In this document: piece after piece, positions 13,803 to 15,328 of the stretch
Numbering within the stretch: the stretch's first letter is position 1
How the letters are laid out: each line of letters opens with the position of its first letter
NCBI GenBank assembly: GCA_025351065.1
Contig: JANXWQ010000456.1
Coordinates: forward strand, 1 to 15,328
Direction: 5' to 3'
Length of the DNA: 15,328 nucleotides
Origin: Chthoniobacter sp.
Lineage (GTDB): Bacteria; Verrucomicrobiota; Verrucomicrobiia; Chthoniobacterales; Chthoniobacteraceae
Position numbers and translations under genes: made by a program
The notes under the pieces: generated by a model
What the model was told of the DNA's origin: nothing
The model's input: the letters and a program-made list of their open reading frames with translations, nothing else
Databases searched by the model: none

Positions 13803-14243
13803 CTAGCTGAGGACTTCTTTGTGGAAGCTGGCCCAGTCGTCGAGGTTGTTGAGTTCCACCGCGCCGTGCGGGGCCGAGGCGTCGTCGGGCAGGCCGCACG
13901 CGGCGAGGATGCCCTTGCGCGTGGCGTCGTCGTGGTTGTAGCCGCGGATGTCGGCGTTGTTTTTGGCGATGGTCGCCGCGTCGAGCTTCACGCCCGGCTG
14001 CGTTTTGATCCATGCCTCAAACTGCGTGTAGCTCGGCTTCGTCTTGAGGAATTCGCGCACGGCGGACTCCTGCAAATTGAGGGCCGCGAGCACCATCGCG
14101 TCATAGCCTTTGCCGATACCGGGGTAGTCCGAGTGAAGTTTGCCCTGCGTCTCGAGGGAGGCTTTCTGCCAAAGGCGCGGGAGGTGGATGACGCCGAGCG
14201 GGCCGGCGGTGCCGGAGCTGATCAAGGGGATGTAGTTGCTCAT
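13803..14243 (-). CDS. DUF5069-like protein of unknown function
   Basis: A 146-residue soluble protein. The N-terminal block PLGVIHLPRLWQKASLETQG (15-34), followed by KLHSDYP and IGKGYDAMVLAALNL (43-57), resembles the DUF5069 family pattern of G-x-x-H-L-x-R, GKL and GKG-D that I recall from Verrucomicrobia, Planctomycetes and cyanobacteria. The middle (61-110) is helical and charged, and the end holds LDDWASFHKEVL. No signal peptide, membrane segment or known catalytic motif is visible. The gene stands alone: it diverges from the histidine kinase gene and is closed by its own strong terminator. The start ATG follows an A/C-rich leader with only two G in 37 nt. No function can be assigned; the family label comes from memory of the pattern. 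Confidence 0.75.
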   Translation of the reverse strand: MSNYIPLISSGTAGPLGVIHLPRLWQKASLETQGKLHSDYPGIGKGYDAMVLAALNLQESAVREFLKTKPSYTQFEAWIKTQPGVKLDAATIAKNNADIRGYNHDDATRKGILAACGLPDDASAPHGAVELNNLDDWASFHKEVLS

Positions 14244-14413
14244 AGTGAGGTGGTTGGTTTACTGACTGGGTTTTGGGTTGGGCGGCCCGCGATGGCAAAC
14301 ATCGCGCTGAGACCGCTGCGGGCAGCGTTTCTGCGGAAGTGCGCCGCTTTGCGCAACCAAAAAATACCCGCCGCCCCGCGCACACCACCTGCTTTCTCAG
14401 AAGTTGACCCCAC
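14244..14413. promoter_or_regulatory. Divergent intergenic region with three small hairpins
   Basis: This 170-nt region separates two divergent genes and must hold both promoters. Next to the DUF5069-like start is an A/C-rich leader (14244-14280). Beyond it are three short inverted repeats: CGCGATG/CATCGCG (14288-14306, loop GCAAA), CGCTG/CAGCG (14314-14327, loop CGGG) and TGCGC/GCGCA (14340-14355). If the minus-strand transcript starts beyond 14355, these would form a structured leader. No match to a known riboswitch is recognised. On the + side, TTGACC at 14404-14409 is too close to the kinase ATG to act as its -35 box. Confidence 0.45.
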
Positions 14414-15112
14414 ATGCAGATCGAACACTCGGAATTTCAGGACCAGCTCGTGCGCGGGCTCGCGCACCGGATGAATAACATCCTGACGCTTTTCCACGGC
14501 TACGTCGGTCTGCTCCTCGACAACAAGCGCCTCGACAAAACCACGCTCGAAGGGCTCGGCAAAATCCAGGACGGTGCCAAGGCCGCCTCCGACCTCATGG
14601 ATCGCGCCAACTCCATCGTGCGCCCGCCCTCGGTCGTCTGGCGCGAAGTGCGGCTCGGCGATTTCGTCCGCATGCTGAAGCCGTCCTTCGACACCCTCTG
14701 CGGGCCGAAAACCAAGCTCAAAATCGTCTGCCCGGACGACCTTCCCACGATTCACGCCGACGCCGTGCGCGTGAAAACCGCCGTCTTCGAGCTCGTCCGC
14801 AACGCCCTCGAAGCCACCTTTGCCGGCGGCGGCACCGTCCGCATCGAGCTGAGCGCTGAGCCGCGCCCGCCGGGCAACCACGCCCATCAGGCCACCAAAT
14901 GGGTCTCCCTCCGCGTCATCGACGACGGCCCCGGTGTCCCCGAGGCCATCGCCGAGCGCATTTTTCAGCCCTTCTTTTCCACGAAAAAAAAGCTGGCCGC
15001 CACCGGCCTCGGCCTCACCGTGGCGGCGGGTTTCGTGCAGCAGCACGGCGGGCTTTTGAAATACGAGAGCACCGCGGAGAGCACGGTTTTCCAGATGCTC
15101 CTGCCCGCGTGA
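14414..15112 (+). CDS. Soluble histidine kinase without a sensor domain
   Basis: A 232-residue protein made of a dimerisation/phosphoacceptor helix pair and a HATPase domain. The H-box is LAHRMNNILTLFHGYVGLLL (16-35), with H18 as the likely phosphorylated residue. The ATP-binding domain has the N-box ELVRNALEA (N130), G1 DDGPGVPEAI (D170/D171), F-box FQPFFSTKK (184-192) and G2 TGLGLTVAAGF (197-207). There is no transmembrane segment, PAS, GAF, HAMP or receiver domain, so input must come from a partner. The acidic residue usually after the phosphoacceptor His is R19 here, closer to the HR-x-x-NN pattern of HisKA_2 kinases. No response regulator gene is adjacent, so it is an orphan within this window. 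It diverges from the DUF5069-like gene and converges on bioB. No Shine-Dalgarno sequence precedes the ATG. Confidence 0.88.
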   Translation: MQIEHSEFQDQLVRGLAHRMNNILTLFHGYVGLLLDNKRLDKTTLEGLGKIQDGAKAASDLMDRANSIVRPPSVVWREVRLGDFVRMLKPSFDTLCGPKTKLKIVCPDDLPTIHADAVRVKTAVFELVRNALEATFAGGGTVRIELSAEPRPPGNHAHQATKWVSLRVIDDGPGVPEAIAERIFQPFFSTKKKLAATGLGLTVAAGFVQQHGGLLKYESTAESTVFQMLLPA

Positions 15113-15126
15113 GGCAGGTGCTGCAG

Positions 15127-15145
15127 GGGAAGCTGCCAGCTTCCC
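15127..15145. repeat. Palindrome GGGAAGCTG/CAGCTTCCC between convergent genes
   Basis: A perfect 9-bp inverted repeat with a single-base centre lies 14 nt beyond the kinase stop and 42 nt beyond the bioB stop. It has no T-tract on either strand. It may be a bidirectional transcript end or one copy of a dispersed palindrome; the core is one I associate with intergenic repeats in related genomes. Confidence 0.5.
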
Positions 15146-15187
15146 TCGAAGCGTGGGAACCAAGCGGATTCTACAGTTTCGCGCGAC

Positions 15188-15328
15188 TTACTCCGTGTGA
15201 ATCGCTCCCGCTAGGCACGCGACGCGCGGCGGCTGCGGAATGAGGTCGAGTTCGGCGAGGAGCTGCTGGTCTTCGTCAGCGCCGGGGTTTTTCGCCGTGA
15301 GCAGCTTGTCGCCGTAAAAGATCGAGTT
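15188..15328 (-). CDS. bioB: Biotin synthase BioB, C-terminal fragment (5' end outside window)
   Basis: The last 46 residues of a protein starting NSIFYGDKLLTAKNPGADED and ending IHTE before TAA. NSIFYGxKLLTTxNP, followed by a D-rich helix and L-x-L-x-P, is the conserved C-terminal block of biotin synthase, the radical-SAM enzyme that inserts sulfur into dethiobiotin. The helix (QQLLAELDLIP) and the short Cys-containing tail (VACLAG) fit the family end. The CxxxCxxC cluster motif lies outside the window. The gene converges on the histidine kinase gene. No other biotin gene is visible. Confidence 0.9.
   Translation of the reverse strand, partial: NSIFYGDKLLTAKNPGADEDQQLLAELDLIPQPPRVACLAGAIHTE

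Noticed and set aside
14404..14409. TTGACC as a -35 promoter box for the kinase
   Set aside because: It is only 4 nt before the ATG, so no -10 box or start site could fit downstream.
12828..14474. 548-codon ORF on the + strand
   Set aside because: It spans three separate minus-strand genes and a terminator in antisense; no domain, and its end overlaps the kinase start in another frame.

Overview
The window looks like a chromosomal housekeeping segment from a GC-rich Gram-negative bacterium. I infer Verrucomicrobiota, perhaps Opitutales. The grounds are a membrane-anchored terpene-cyclase-fold protein of a type I associate with Verrucomicrobia and Planctomycetes, a DUF5069-like protein, E. 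coli-like RpoB/RpoC with no lineage-specific large insert that I could recognise, and leaders without Shine-Dalgarno sequences. The phylum is an inference, not a measurement.

Layout, left to right. (1) The 3' part of ligA (NAD-dependent DNA ligase: HhH and BRCT domains) on the + strand, cut by the window edge. (2) A convergent gap carrying a dispersed palindromic repeat. (3) A minus-strand pair with a 3-nt gap: a membrane-anchored squalene-cyclase/prenyltransferase-fold protein followed by a PduO-type cob(I)alamin adenosyltransferase. (4) rpoB-rpoC on the minus strand, both complete and with intact catalytic motifs. (5) A roughly 350-nt gene-free region upstream of rpoB holding a second kind of dispersed palindrome. 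(6) tRNA-Pro(UGG), a small zinc-ribbon protein, a beta-hydroxyacid-dehydrogenase-family oxidoreductase, a metallo-beta-lactamase-fold hydrolase with an HTH-like N-terminus, and a DUF5069-like protein, all on the minus strand. (7) A divergent + strand soluble histidine kinase. (8) The C-terminal 46 residues of biotin synthase (bioB) on the minus strand, cut by the right edge.

How the parts relate: rpoB and rpoC make the two large RNA polymerase subunits and are probably co-transcribed. The cyclase-fold gene and the adenosyltransferase are probably translationally linked but have no evident shared pathway. The genes from the DUF5069 protein to the zinc-ribbon protein face the same way, but a strong intrinsic terminator separates the DUF5069 gene from the hydrolase gene.

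I found no phage, transposase, CRISPR array, toxin-antitoxin pair or defence island, and nothing I would call a new multigene system. The points most worth a second look are the consistent lack of Shine-Dalgarno sites with G-poor, A/C-rich leaders, three kinds of palindromic intergenic element, the HTH-MBL fusion with a terminator directly in front of its start codon, a dehydrogenase with an altered substrate motif, a histidine kinase with an atypical H-box, and a long insert in LigA.
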